Shown here: positions 33,736 to 44,700 of the stretch, in pieces
How positions within the stretch are numbered: position 1 is the first letter of the stretch
Layout of the letters: each line of letters begins with the position of its first letter
DNA from: Acidimicrobiia bacterium
GTDB lineage: Bacteria > Actinomycetota > Acidimicrobiia > Spongiisociales > UBA5794
Reading direction: 5' to 3'
NCBI GenBank assembly: GCA_013003395.1
Contig: JABDJC010000220.1
Coordinates: 1-53,445 of the forward strand
DNA: 53,445 bases
Program-made: the position numbers and the translations under genes
Notes under the pieces: model-generated
The model's input: only the letters and a program-made list of their open reading frames with translations
Database searches by the model: none
What the model was told of the DNA's origin: nothing

Positions 33736-34322
33736 CAGGCATCACCAATCATCGGTCGACCGTACGCCGAGATCTCGACAGGAGGTGGTGCGTCCCGCCT
33801 CGCCTTCTCGCGATTCTGCCACCAGACCATCACTGCGGGCCAGGCGAGGAGCGCCGTCGTCGAGTAACCGGCCGACACAACGTCCTTGATGACTGCGTAG
33901 GAGATCGTGACCTCATTGTTCAACGTGAGCGCTCGCGGGAGTGAGAACGCAATCTTCTGCGGTGTCCATTCGAGTTGGCTCTGCGTGAGCGTGAGCCACT
34001 GATTGGGAATCATGCCGAAGATGATCAGCGACTCGACCACGAACACTGCCGCACCGATGCTGGCTCGAGCCCAGGTCATGGGGCGCTCCCAGACAAACGC
34101 AACCACGATGCCGATCAAAGCGATCTGTCCGCCGGTGATGGCGATGAGTTGGCCGATCGAGGTCCAGACCCAACCACGCGGGATGAACTCGTAGATGGGC
34201 TCGTCGAACTGGTTGACCGGAGAGAGTTCCGTGAAGTGGGCCCACAACACGCCGATCGTGAGGATGACGGAACCACCGACCATGGCTGCAATGCCAAGGC
34301 GCAAGCGCTTCTGGTCTGTCAC
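33735..34322 (-). CDS. Four-TM membrane protein, first gene of the bc operon
   Basis: A 195-residue membrane protein of unknown function with four predicted helices (about residues 9-31, 52-77, 85-107 and 143-170). The loop between helices 3 and 4 is long, about 35 residues. The segment NQFDEPIYEFIPRGWVW lies between helices 1 and 2. It begins with GTG 34322, preceded by AGGAGG at good distance, and ends on the start of the ferredoxin gene. Its place suggests a membrane anchor or accessory subunit for the ferredoxin or bc complex. I recognise no named family. Confidence 0.65.
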   Translation of the reverse strand: MTDQKRLRLGIAAMVGGSVILTIGVLWAHFTELSPVNQFDEPIYEFIPRGWVWTSIGQLIAITGGQIALIGIVVAFVWERPMTWARASIGAAVFVVESLIIFGMIPNQWLTLTQSQLEWTPQKIAFSLPRALTLNNEVTISYAVIKDVVSAGYSTTALLAWPAVMVWWQNREKARRDAPPPVEISAYGRPMIGDA

Positions 34323-34537
34323 GGTGCGTCCTCCTGGCAACTCATCGATCGCGCGGTGGTCATTGTACGCATGAGTGCGCATCCTAAAGGTCTGCAGGAG
34401 TCTGTTGGCAACATGCTCCGATGAGGACCTCGCGTCAGTCGACGACCGGCGATCCGCGACAGATTCCATAGAGATGATGGCGGGTCGCGAACACCGCTAG
34501 GCTTGCGGCCCGCAGGCCCGCATTCCACGGAGGAACG

Positions 34538-36475
34538 GTGAGCGCAGAGATCCAGGCAACCGAAGCGACCTCCCTGTCTGACGGGGATGTGGCCGCTGCC
34601 AACAGCACATCGTTGGCGCACCTCAGAGTTGCCGGCGCATTTCTCGTTGCAGCTGCGCTACTGGGAATGGTGGCCGCATTCCAGATCGTTGCCCCCGACT
34701 TGCTCAGCGGCGTCGAGATGTTCTCCTACGGCCGGATCGCTCCTGTCGCGCTCGACACCTTCATCTACGGGTGGCTGACGATCGGACTCATCGGGGCTGC
34801 CTATCACATTCTTCCAAAGGTCTCTGAAGCGCCCTTGTGGAATCCGATGCTTGCGAAGACGGGCCTTGGCCTGATCACGCTCGGTGTGGCCATCGGCGGC
34901 CTGGCGGTGCTCTCTGGCTTCAACGAGGGCCGACTGCTGCTCGAGTATCCACTCTGGGCAGACGCGCTCATCGTGTTGGGCGTCGCAATCGCCGCATTCG
35001 TTTGCACGAAGACCGTGTCAGGCGGACAAAAGGACCTGATGCCTGCCCAGTGGTTCCTCGTTGCAGCACCGTGGTGGTTCGTGTTCAGTTTCGTCAGCGG
35101 AAACCTTCCTGGAATCCCGGGTGTCAATTCGCAGCTGCTGACCTCGTTCTTCCAATCCAGCTTCACCGGGCTGTGGCTCGCTGCGGCCGGCGTTGGCGTT
35201 GTCTATCACATCGTTCCTGCACTGACCGGTCACGGCCAGCGGCGGTCCTCGCGGATCTCGCTCATCGTGTTCTGGTCGCTCGCATTCGCCTGGGCCTGGA
35301 CCGGTCCACGATTCAATGTGTACGGACCGGTGCCTGACTGGCTCGAGACCATCGGTGCGTTCTTTGCGATCGGGCTGTTGGTGCCGGCAATCGCAGTCAT
35401 CGCGGACGTCGCATTCACCGTGCGCGACCGTTGGGATCACGTGACCAACCAGGCGGCGATCCGCTACCTCGCTGCCGGCTTCGTCTTCTTCACGATTGCG
35501 GCGGTCCAGAACATGGTGCAGTCGCTTCGGTCGCCTAGTGCGGTCTTGCAGTTCACTGCATGGCAATCGGCTTTCGACCTCGTCTTGTTCTATGGCGCCA
35601 TCTCGTTCTGGCTGTTCGCATTCGTCTCGGTCTCGCTGCCTGCGCTCGCGGGACGCCGTCCCACCGACGTATCGGCGCAGGTGCACTTCGGTGTGTCCGT
35701 CTCTGGTTTGCTGCTCGCCGTCGGAGCATCCTGGTTTGGTGGCCTGCAGCAAGGGCTGACATGGATCGGCACCGCGAACACCGAGGACGTGCTGCCCTAC
35801 GGCGAACAGTTCATCAATTCGGTTGGTCCACTCGAGGGTCCGTGGCTGCTGCGTGCCTTTGGACTGGCACTGTTTGCGCTGGCACAGTTCCTGTTCCTTC
35901 GTTCCCTGTTCGGCGCCGGCGCCGAGGCCACCGATGTAGACCGGGTTGTCGTAGACGATGACGGGGACGATCCAGCGGTCCTCGATCCGGCTCCGCCTGT
36001 GTTGCTGGGCGGGCTGTTGAAAGGCGCCGTCGGCTTGTTTGCCGTTGCGGCTCTCTCAGTTTGGATCCTGCCCAGCTTTGAAGCCGAAAACGTCGAAGGC
36101 ACCATCCTCGGCGACTTCAGCCGCTTCTATGAAGAGGGATCGGATGAGGCTGCCGGTCGACAGATCTACCTCCAGGAAGGCTGCTGGTACTGCCACACAC
36201 AACAAGTCCGACCGATCGTCACCGATGTCGGACTCGGACCCGTGAGCCAGGCAGGAGACTACGTGCACGAGACCCCGGCGATGTTCGGGGTGCAACGGAT
36301 CGGGCCCGACTTGATGCACTCCGGCTCCAGAGAGCCGACGGACTCGGTCGCCTGGCTGACTGCGTATCTCAACGACCCCCGCGCGGTGCGGCCTTGGTCG
36401 ACGATGCCCGCGTATGGCAGTCTGAGTGACACAGAAATCTCGCAACTGGCCGCCTATCTCGTGAGTCTCGACTGA
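34538..36475 (+). CDS. Fusion of a metal-ligand-free CcoN-like protein with CcoO-like cytochrome c
   Basis: A 645-residue fusion. Residues about 25-460 align helix by helix with subunit I of cbb3 oxidases, sharing landmarks such as SYGRIAPV (canonical SFGRLRPL), WTGPRFNVYGPVPDW (WAGPHHLHYTALPDW) and GLQQGLTW (GIAQGLMW). However, the six His that bind haem b, haem b3 and CuB are all replaced: Ala71, Ser207, Arg258, Phe259, Phe346 and Leu348 by this alignment. Residues about 480-645 are a CcoO domain with a membrane helix (498-512), CWYCH (549-553), RIGPDLMH and the Met ligand in TMPAY (623). It cannot be an oxidase as it stands and may be a scaffold. Start is GTG 34538 with GGAGG upstream; the operon is divergent from the bc operon. 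Confidence 0.85.
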   Translation: MSAEIQATEATSLSDGDVAAANSTSLAHLRVAGAFLVAAALLGMVAAFQIVAPDLLSGVEMFSYGRIAPVALDTFIYGWLTIGLIGAAYHILPKVSEAPLWNPMLAKTGLGLITLGVAIGGLAVLSGFNEGRLLLEYPLWADALIVLGVAIAAFVCTKTVSGGQKDLMPAQWFLVAAPWWFVFSFVSGNLPGIPGVNSQLLTSFFQSSFTGLWLAAAGVGVVYHIVPALTGHGQRRSSRISLIVFWSLAFAWAWTGPRFNVYGPVPDWLETIGAFFAIGLLVPAIAVIADVAFTVRDRWDHVTNQAAIRYLAAGFVFFTIAAVQNMVQSLRSPSAVLQFTAWQSAFDLVLFYGAISFWLFAFVSVSLPALAGRRPTDVSAQVHFGVSVSGLLLAVGASWFGGLQQGLTWIGTANTEDVLPYGEQFINSVGPLEGPWLLRAFGLALFALAQFLFLRSLFGAGAEATDVDRVVVDDDGDDPAVLDPAPPVLLGGLLKGAVGLFAVAALSVWILPSFEAENVEGTILGDFSRFYEEGSDEAAGRQIYLQEGCWYCHTQQVRPIVTDVGLGPVSQAGDYVHETPAMFGVQRIGPDLMHSGSREPTDSVAWLTAYLNDPRAVRPWSTMPAYGSLSDTEISQLAAYLVSLD

Positions 36476-36477
36476 TC

Positions 36478-37338
36478 ATGCAAGAACAGCTCGCTTCCAT
36501 CTCCGCTGAACTGGGAGTTCCAACCGACCTGGTGGAACGTGCGGCACGTGCTCGCGCCACCGCTACCGGGACGACGGTGGAGCAGATCGTTGCTGCCTGG
36601 AGCGGCGGAGAGGCGGCGCCGGCAGCGGCAGCTCCTCCCGCAGCGTCTGCAGCCGCTCCTGCAGCTGCCCCGGCGGCGGCGGCTCCTGCAGCGCCGGCTG
36701 GGCCGATCGTCGAAATCTTCGAGCCAACGGCCGCTCCGCCTGAAGTTGAAGTAGAGGTTGAACCTGAGGTGCCCGAGCCCGTGAAGCGTCGGGCCGTGCC
36801 CGTTTGGATGATGGCCACGTTCGTCGCGATTCCCGCAGTGGCCCTCATGTACGCATTGTTGATTCCGAACGGGCCAGACTGCGGAGGTGGCGGCCAACTC
36901 GCCATCGATCCCGTCACTGGAGTTGCGCAGTCTTGCGATGGTTCTGAATACGGTGTCAGCGCGGTCGATTTCTTCGCGATGGGCAGCGACCTGTACGCCA
37001 CCCAATGTGCGGCTTGCCACGGTGCGGAAGGCGGCGGCGGCGCCGGCCCCGCATTCACCGGAGGAGCAGTCCTCGCCAGTTTTCCCACTGATCAGTGTGC
37101 GACCCACGTCGAGTGGGTGGCTCTGGGGAGCAGCGCCTGGCCGGAAGCCACCTATGGAGCGTTGGACACACCAGTCGGCAGCAGTGGTGGCGTGATGCCA
37201 GGCTTCGGGTCACGCCTGTCACCGGAAGAGCTAGCAGCCGTCGTGCTCTATGAGCGTGTGGCGTTCGGTGGAGAGGGCATCGGAGTTGCAGAGGCCGATT
37301 GCGGACTCGGCGACGAAGCGGTTGCTGCCGGCGAATAG
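36478..37338 (+). CDS. Membrane-anchored cytochrome c with tethered N-terminal helical motif
   Basis: A 286-residue protein, two bases after the CcoN/CcoO-like gene. Residues 1-42 form a short helical module whose core, VPTDLVERAARARATATG (14-31), matches the two motifs of the subunit IV-like protein at 31483-32397. It is followed by TVEQIVAAW and an Ala/Pro-rich tether (about 46-80), then an acidic-Pro segment (about 85-100). One membrane helix follows (PVWMMATFVAIPAVALMYALL, about 103-123), so the motif is cytoplasmic if the haem is outside. The exported domain is a class I cytochrome c with CAACH (about 176-180) and a likely Met ligand in GVMPGF. It probably shuttles electrons between the bc complex and an acceptor. 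Confidence 0.85.
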   Translation: MQEQLASISAELGVPTDLVERAARARATATGTTVEQIVAAWSGGEAAPAAAAPPAASAAAPAAAPAAAAPAAPAGPIVEIFEPTAAPPEVEVEVEPEVPEPVKRRAVPVWMMATFVAIPAVALMYALLIPNGPDCGGGGQLAIDPVTGVAQSCDGSEYGVSAVDFFAMGSDLYATQCAACHGAEGGGGAGPAFTGGAVLASFPTDQCATHVEWVALGSSAWPEATYGALDTPVGSSGGVMPGFGSRLSPEELAAVVLYERVAFGGEGIGVAEADCGLGDEAVAAGE

Positions 37339-37384
37339 CGGTTGTCGCTCAGTCCGAGGTCCGAATTCTCGTTGATAACCAGCA

Positions 37385-38641
37385 GTGGGTAACGTCCTCA
37401 TCGTGAATCCAGAAGTAGTGATCGTTGGCGGTGGGCCGGGCGGAGCGGCGGCGGCCTATTGGCTTGCTCGCTCAGGTCACTCGGTAGTCCTCGCCGAAAA
37501 GAAGCGATTCCCGCGAGACAAGACCTGCGGTGACGGGCTCACACCCCGAGCAATACATCAACTGACCGAGATGGGATTCGACTTCGCGGTGCCGGAGCTG
37601 CACAAGATCGTGGGATTGCGAGCGTACGCCGGCGGAGTGAAGCTCGAGATGCCTTGGCCCGATCACAGCATCTACCCCAACTGGGGAGCAGTGATTCGTC
37701 GGACCGACCTGGACATGCAGGTTGCTGCCCTCGCCGAAAAGCAAGGGGCGCTCATTCTGCAGGGCACCACGGCTGAACCGGTCGTCGAGGGAGGCCGACT
37801 CACTGGCGTGCGATTGAAAGACGGCGATGGCGACGAGCGCTTGGTCCACCCCAAGGTCACCGTCATCGCGGACGGATCCCTCTCCAGGTTTGGGCGCAAA
37901 CTCGGCACCGAGCGCAACAAGGCGTATCCGTACGGATTGGCCGTGAGGGGGTACTACAACTCACCGCGGTCCGACGACCAATATCTCGAGTCACACCTCG
38001 ACATCCGAGACAGCAATGGCAGCCCACTTCCTGGCTACGGCTGGATCTTCCCGCTCGGTGATGGCCAACTGAACATCGGGGCAGGAGCCGTGTCAACCTT
38101 CAAGGGTTGGAAGGAATTCAATTCGAACAAGCTCATGGACGCACTGATCGAAGCCCTTCCTGAGTACTGGGGGGTCACGCCGGAATCGGTGGTTGTGGCG
38201 CCAAAAGGCGGCAAGCTCCCGATGACGTTCTCGGTTTCGCCGAAGGCCGGCCCGAATTGGGTGCTGGTTGGAGATGCAGCAGGAGCAGTGAACGCGTTCA
38301 ACGGTGAAGGCATCGATTACGGGTACGAAACCGGTCGCCTCGCCGCCCACTACATCTCGCAAGCAATCGGAAGCGATGATCTCGGCTTGCTGCAGAACTA
38401 TCCCGCTGCGCTCGAAGACCAATACGGCTTGTACAACAAGGTCGCTCGCCTGTTCTTGACGGCGATTGGAAGGCCCCAAGTGATGGGTGCTCTGGTCCGG
38501 ACGGGAATGCGGTCACGGCCGCTGATGGAATGGGTGTTGAAGGTGATGGCCAACCTGATGGAGCCGGAGGACCGGGGCTTCGGAGAACAGGTCTACGGCG
38601 CGATCGAACGAATCGTACGCGTCACTCCTGACGTGCGCTGA
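37385..38641 (+). CDS. Geranylgeranyl reductase family flavoprotein (MenJ-like)
   Basis: A 418-residue FAD-dependent enzyme of the geranylgeranyl reductase family. The FAD dinucleotide site is VVIVGGGPGGAAAAYWLA (about residues 11-28). The redox-loop motif is RDKTCGDGLTPRAI (about 44-57), and WVLVGDAAGAVNAFNGEGIDYG is the GD motif plus the family's active-site segment. In mycobacteria MenJ (Rv0561c type) of this family saturates one isoprene unit of menaquinone. The location between a bc complex and nuo fits a menaquinone role, but archaeal-lipid-type and chlorophyll-type relatives share these motifs. Start may be GTG 37385 or GTG 37403; the second begins closer to the FAD strand, and neither has a clear ribosome-binding site. 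Confidence 0.87.
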   Translation: MGNVLIVNPEVVIVGGGPGGAAAAYWLARSGHSVVLAEKKRFPRDKTCGDGLTPRAIHQLTEMGFDFAVPELHKIVGLRAYAGGVKLEMPWPDHSIYPNWGAVIRRTDLDMQVAALAEKQGALILQGTTAEPVVEGGRLTGVRLKDGDGDERLVHPKVTVIADGSLSRFGRKLGTERNKAYPYGLAVRGYYNSPRSDDQYLESHLDIRDSNGSPLPGYGWIFPLGDGQLNIGAGAVSTFKGWKEFNSNKLMDALIEALPEYWGVTPESVVVAPKGGKLPMTFSVSPKAGPNWVLVGDAAGAVNAFNGEGIDYGYETGRLAAHYISQAIGSDDLGLLQNYPAALEDQYGLYNKVARLFLTAIGRPQVMGALVRTGMRSRPLMEWVLKVMANLMEPEDRGFGEQVYGAIERIVRVTPDVR

Positions 38642-38673
38642 ACCGGTCCCTCCTGACGTGCGCTGAAACGGTC
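38625..38673 (+). repeat. Short direct repeat across the MenJ-like stop codon
   Basis: Two 24-base copies (38625-38648 and 38650-38673) with one mismatch. The core CTCCTGACGTGCGCTGAA includes the last codons and stop of the reductase gene. It looks like a recent local duplication. Confidence 0.8.
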
Positions 38674-38702
38674 TAGTCCGACGGCGTGTCGAAATACCGT
38701 GC

Positions 38703-38731
38703 TTGAGTCGCGAATGATCGGGGCCGATAGG
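38703..38731 (+). promoter_or_regulatory. Possible promoter of the giant HD-GYP gene
   Basis: TTGAGT (38703-38708) and GATAGG (38726-38731) with a 17-base spacer, placing a transcript start near 38738. The match is moderate (four and three of six positions). Confidence 0.3.
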
Positions 38732-38761
38732 CAGTAGTGACAGTTGCCAATCGAGCCGTTC

Positions 38762-41700
38762 GTGAACACACAAACCACTTCTAAATCCGTAGACACCGCG
38801 CGTCGATGGGAGGGCCGTCCGGTCCTCTCATTCGCCGTGCGTTCTGCAGTCTTTCTGCTTCCGATCCTGGCGTCGATCGGAGTATCCGTGGGATTGTCCA
38901 AGGCGGCCCCATCGCCTGACAACGTGATCCAGCTCGGGCTGATCTGGTTGGTGATCATCGTGGCGTCGACGGCAACTCTCATGAGCGTGGAGAAAGTGGC
39001 TCGCAAGGCGCTCCCGCTGGCAGCGATGCTGAGCCTCACGATGGTGTTTCCGGATCAATCGCCGTCGCGTTTCCGAACTGCCCTTCGATCTGGCTCATCA
39101 GTGAAGAATCTTCGCGCCATCCTGGCCGAGGCCGAGTCGGTGGACGACAACTCGCCGGCTAAATCAGCTGAGTTGGTGTTGCAGCTGGCCACGGCACTCA
39201 ACACTCACGACCCTCGCACCCGTGGTCATGCCGAGCGCGTTCGGGCTTACACGGAGATGTTGGCCGAAGAAATGAACATCGGCGACGAGGACCGGGCAAA
39301 ACTGCGTTGGGCGTCATTGCTTCACGACATCGGCAAGTTGAAGGTCTCCACCGACATCTTGAACAAGCCAGGCAAACTCGACGACGACGAGTGGGAGCAG
39401 ATCAAGCTACACCCGGTCTTCGGTGAGGAGATTTGCGGACCTCTCCTCGACTGGCTCGGACCATGGGCCGGAGCGGTTGTCGATCACCACGAGCGCTTTG
39501 ACGGAAACGGGTACCCACACGGCAAGGCCGGTAGCGAGATCTCGCAAGCCGGCCGGATCGTCTGTGTCGCAGATGCGTACGACGTGATGACGACGGTGCG
39601 TTCCTACAAGGAACCGATGTCGACGGCCGAGGCTCGCCAAGAGCTGGCGCGTCACGCCGGAGCCCAGTTCGATCCAAAGGTCGTGCGGACGTTCCTGAAT
39701 CTCTCGATGGGCCGCCTGCGATGGATCGCTGGTCCGTTGTCGTGGCTGGCGCAGCTGCCGTTCCTCCAAGGTCTGGCCGGTGTGGCGCAGAGCGTCGGGT
39801 CGACGGTTGGTGTTGCCGCAGTCGCGACGGGCGGGGCTGCCGCCGCCCTCACGACCGGAGTCGTGACCTTGCCAGGCAGCGGACCGCTCGAGCTTCCGGA
39901 ACCACCTCCCGCATTGGTGCAATTCGTCGACACGCAATACGCACCCGTCGCCAGAGACGATTTCGCAACTGCAACGCAAGACGCGCGGCGAGTCATCGAC
40001 GTGTTGAACAACGATGCGCTGTCGAGCATTGACACCCTGGCGATCGTCGTCGACCCGTCGTTCGGAACCGTCATCGTCAACGCCGACGGCACCGTCACCT
40101 ACATTCCGTCCGGCGAGTACGTCGGTGAGGACGAATTCGTCTACGAAGTTATCGACAGCGGCGGGCAATCGACGACGGCAACGGTCGTGATCACGGTGGT
40201 TGGGGTCAATGATGCGCCGATCGTCCGAGGCGACTCTGCGACCGTCGACGAAGACGACGCAGTCGATATCGATGTGCTTGCAAACGACAGCGACGCAGAT
40301 GGGGCCATCGCCGCCATCGAGCTCGTCGGCCAACCTTCGAACGGCGTCGCAACCCTCAACAGCAACTTGACGGTCAACTACCGGCCAGATGCCGACTTCT
40401 TCGGATCTGATCTGATCACCTACGTCGCCATCGATGAGGATGGCGCACGGTCGGAGGGCACCGTCGCAGTGGTGGTCCGGCCGGTCAACGACCCTGTCGT
40501 CGATCCGGGGCCGGGGACGCTCGTGGCGGCTGGGGGCAAGACTGTTCGTTTCGACCCGCTGGCGCTGGCCGTCGACAAAGACGGGGACACAGTGTTCCTC
40601 GCATGGTTCGACTCGATCTCGATCGCTGGAGGCACTGTCGTCGAGGGAAGTCTCATCTACACACCGCCATATGCGTACTCGGGTTCCGACTCCTTCCGTT
40701 ATGCGCTGTCGGACGGAATCGTCGAGACCGTCGTAACCGTACGGCTCGATGTACGGGGCACCCCGGACACAGCTGGACCCACGATCACGCTGCTCGGCCC
40801 GAACCCGCTGGTCCTGAACATCGGTGACGAGTTCACCGATCCAGGGGCGCAGGTCGCAGACGCCGACCCATCCTTCAAACCATCGTTCATAGTCGACGCT
40901 ACCGCCGTCGATACGAGCAAGGCCGGTTCGTATCTCGTCGTCTACACGTCGACCGACCCGACGGGGAACACGTCGACCCGCACAAGGACCGTCGTCGTGG
41001 AAGACCCGAACGGCCCTCAACTGTTGGTCAAGGGTTCGAATCCGCTCACGATGGAGGCCGGACAGCTGTACGTCGAGGCCGGCGCCACCGCCTCCGACGC
41101 GAAAGACGGTGACCTCACCGCGTCGGTCATCGTCGACGCTTCGCTGCTCAATGCCGGTCGACCAGGAACCTATACGGTCTCATATCGAGTCACCGACTCG
41201 GATGGAAAGCAGGCCACAGCGCAACGCACGGTCAAAGTGATCGACACCACGAAGCCCAAGATCGTGCTGAAGGGCGCCGATCCGCAGACCATCGAAGCCG
41301 GTGGGGCCTATGTGGAACTCGGTGCCACGGCGGCAGACAACGACACCAGCTTCGCCGCGAGCGCTGTCCCTGATGCCAGCGGCGTGGACGCCTCTCGTCC
41401 CGGTACCTACACCGTCACGTACTCAGTCAGCGACTCTTCGGGCAACAGCGCAAACCCGGCAGTCCGAACGGTGAACGTCGTGGACACGACGAAGCCTGTC
41501 ATCACACTGCAAGGAGCGAACCCTCAGAACATCGAGACCGGCAATCCCTATGTGGAATTGGGAGCAACGGCTACCGACAACGACGCGACGTTCACAGCAT
41601 CGCCAACCGCGGACACCTCGGGGGTCAACACGTCTGTCTCTGGCACCTATACCGTCGTCTATACAGTCGCCGACGCATCGGGTAACACCACAACCAAGAA

Positions 41701-44700
41701 CCGAACCGTTGTTGTGGGCGACATCACGCCGCCAGTCGTCACCCCTACCGGTGCGAATCCGCAGGTCATCGAAGCCGGGAGTGCGTATGTGGAGTTGGGT
41801 GCGACGGCCACGGACAACGACCCGACATTTGCGGCTGTGCCGAGCGCCGACTCGTCGAGTGTCAACACGTCGGTTCCTGGCTCGTACTCGGTGGTGTATT
41901 CGGTGACTGATCCGTCCGGCAACACGGGGACTGCAAACCGGACCGTGGCGGTGGTGGACACGACCGCCCCGGTCATCACGGTGATTGGCAGCAATCCGCA
42001 GGTGATCGAGGCCGGGAGTGCGTATGTGGAGTTGGGTGCGACGGCGACGGACAATGATGCGACGTTCTCGGCGACGCCTACAGCGAATTCGTCGGGAGTG
42101 AATACGTCGGTTCCTGGGTCGTACTCGGTGAGCTATTCGGTGACGGATCCGTCTGGCAACACGGGGACTGCAAACCGGAGCGTGACGGTGGTGGACACGA
42201 CGGCCCCGGTCATCACGGTGATTGGCAGCAATCCGCAGGTGATCGAAGCCGGCGCGGCGTATGTGGAGTTGGGTGCAACGGCGACGGACAATGATGCGAC
42301 GTTCTCAACGACGCCTACGGCGAATTCGTCGGGAGTGAACACGTCGATTCCTGGGTCGTACTCGGTGAGCTATTCGGTGACCGATCCGTCGGGGAACATC
42401 GGGACTGCCAATCGGACGGTGGCGGTGGTGGATACGACTGCTCCGGTCATCAGCCCAACTGGCGCCAATCCGCAAGTCATCGAGGCTGGAGCGCCCTACG
42501 TCGAACTCGGAGCAACGGCGACCGACAACGACGCCACTTTCGGTGGGGTGCCGGCTGCGGACGCGTCTGGAGTGGATACCTCAACACCTGGTTCATATCT
42601 CGTGGCGTATTCGGTCACTGATCCGTCCGGCAACATCGGGACGGCGAATCGAACCGTTGCCGTGGTAGATACGACCGACCCCGTAATCACGGTGACCGGT
42701 GCCGATCCCCAGACCATCGAGGCCGGCTCTTCCTATTCAGAACTCGGAGCATCAGCCACGGACAACGACGCGTCGTTCTCAGCTTCGCCAGTCCCAGACG
42801 CGTCAGGCGTAGACACCGCAACGCCGGGTTCGTACATCGTGGTTTATTCCGTGACCGATCCGTCCGGGAACACCGGCACCGCGAGCCGCGGCGTTGACGT
42901 GGTCGACACCACGCCGCCCGTCGTGACCGCGAGCCAGACGGGTGCGGTCCTCGAGACAGCCACTGTCGGCACGACGGTGATGACCGTCGCCGCAACCGAC
43001 ACCGTGGGAGTCACCGGATTCACCATCGTCGGGGGATCGCCCACGTTCTCGATCGACGCGGCCGGAGTGATCCGCACGTTGGTCCTGCTCGATCACGAAA
43101 CGACGTCGTCATACGGCCTGTCGATCACCGCGACCGATGATGCCGGCAACACATCTGCTGCGGAAACCGTCACCGTCGATGTCGACGACGTCAATGAGCC
43201 GCCGATCGCGGTCAACGATGGAGGTTTCTCAACAACCACTGATGTGACTATCTCTATCGACTCGGCCGACCTGCTCAGCAACGACAGCGATCCCGATGCA
43301 GAGAGCCCGATCTTCGATGACGTTGTCAGCACGACGACCACGCAGGGTGGAACCATCGAGGATCCGGAGAGCGACGGTGTCTACCTGTATACGCCGCCGG
43401 CCGGTGTCGACGGGATCACGGACACGTTCGACTATCGAATCCGCGATGCGCTCGGGCTCACGGACACTGCAACGGTGAGCATCTCGATCGGATCGGCGGT
43501 CTCCGACCCGGCGTTGACCAGCATCGACCCGGCAAGTAGCCCGGCGAGCCCGATCCAAGCGGTGGTCGGCCAGGAGACCCGGATCGACGTGTACGTGCAA
43601 AACCTCTCGGGCGACCCCGCACCGGGTGTCGAGATCACGGTGACGGTCGACAGCGCCGACTTCCTCCTCGTCAACTCGGGAGGATGCTCGCAGACGGCGA
43701 CGGAGGTCGTGTGTCTGCTCGGCAAGGTGAATTCGCTCCAGATCAAGAGCCACAAGGTGGAGTTGGTGCCCCAGAACGTCGGATCCGGCTGGGCGTTGCC
43801 GGTGGTCGTGACGATGAACGGCTCGGACACCGACGGCACCAACAACTCGGGAACGATCTATTTGGACGTCACGCCCACCCCGCTGCTCGTCAGCGAGTTC
43901 GCCACCGAGGGGCCGGGCGACTTCATTGAGCTGTACAACGCCGGGACCTCCGACATCGACATCGCCGGCCTCGAGGTGCGCCTAAACGGCGCTGGTGTGA
44001 GCGACATCACGCTGGCCGGTGCCGACACGGTGCTCGCACCAGGTGAGCATTTTCTCCTAGCCGACGATGCGGGCGACCTCGACGGGGCTGCCGACCAGAC
44101 GTTCGCCTTCGATTTGCCGGCGGATCTGGGTATTCGGATCCGGGATGCTTCGGGTGTCGTCGATGAAGTCGGGACAGGGACGTCGTCGTGGTTCGAGGGT
44201 GCTGCGCTCCCGGCGATGGTGGTGGACCCAACAACAGAGCAGAGCTACGAGCGCCTCGACAGCTCCACCTCCGGGAGCTGCGTCGACACCGGAGACAACG
44301 GCGCCGACTTCATCCGCCACTGGGACCATCGGGATCCGCAGGCGACCGACGACCTGGCGACGCCATGCGGTGCGCCCCTCTACGTGGTGTCTGCCGACGC
44401 CGGTGTCGTGGTGGTCAACGAACTGTTGTATTCCCAGACGGGGGCGAAGGACGAGTTCATTGAGCTCTACAACGCCGGGGGCTCGGACTACGACCTGACG
44501 GGCTTGCGGCTGACCGACTCGAGTCCGTTCACCGGTCACGTCGACCCCAACGATCCCCTCGACTTCACGATTCCCGCAACCGACCTGGCGTCCAACCCAT
44601 CGACGCTTCCCCCAGGTGGCATCGCCGTCATCTGGCTCCAAGAGGACGGTGGCGACACCGGCGCGGCGCTGCACTACAACGTCGATGAAGGGGACCCTGG

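Noticed and set aside
34323-34537. Extra N-terminal extension or small gene in the divergent region between the bc and CcoN-like operons
   Set aside because: The open frames there lack ribosome-binding sites; both flanking genes have strong ones at the starts chosen. A TAGGCT near 34498 could be a -10 but has no good -35.
39407-41020. Long open frame (over 500 codons) on the minus strand inside the giant gene
   Set aside because: It is the antisense of HD-GYP and Ig-repeat codons with strong GC bias; the plus-strand protein has clear domains and the minus translation has none.
41731-42440. Regular repeats that might be read as a CRISPR array
   Set aside because: The 237-base period is far too long, there are no spacers, and the units encode Ig-like domains in frame.
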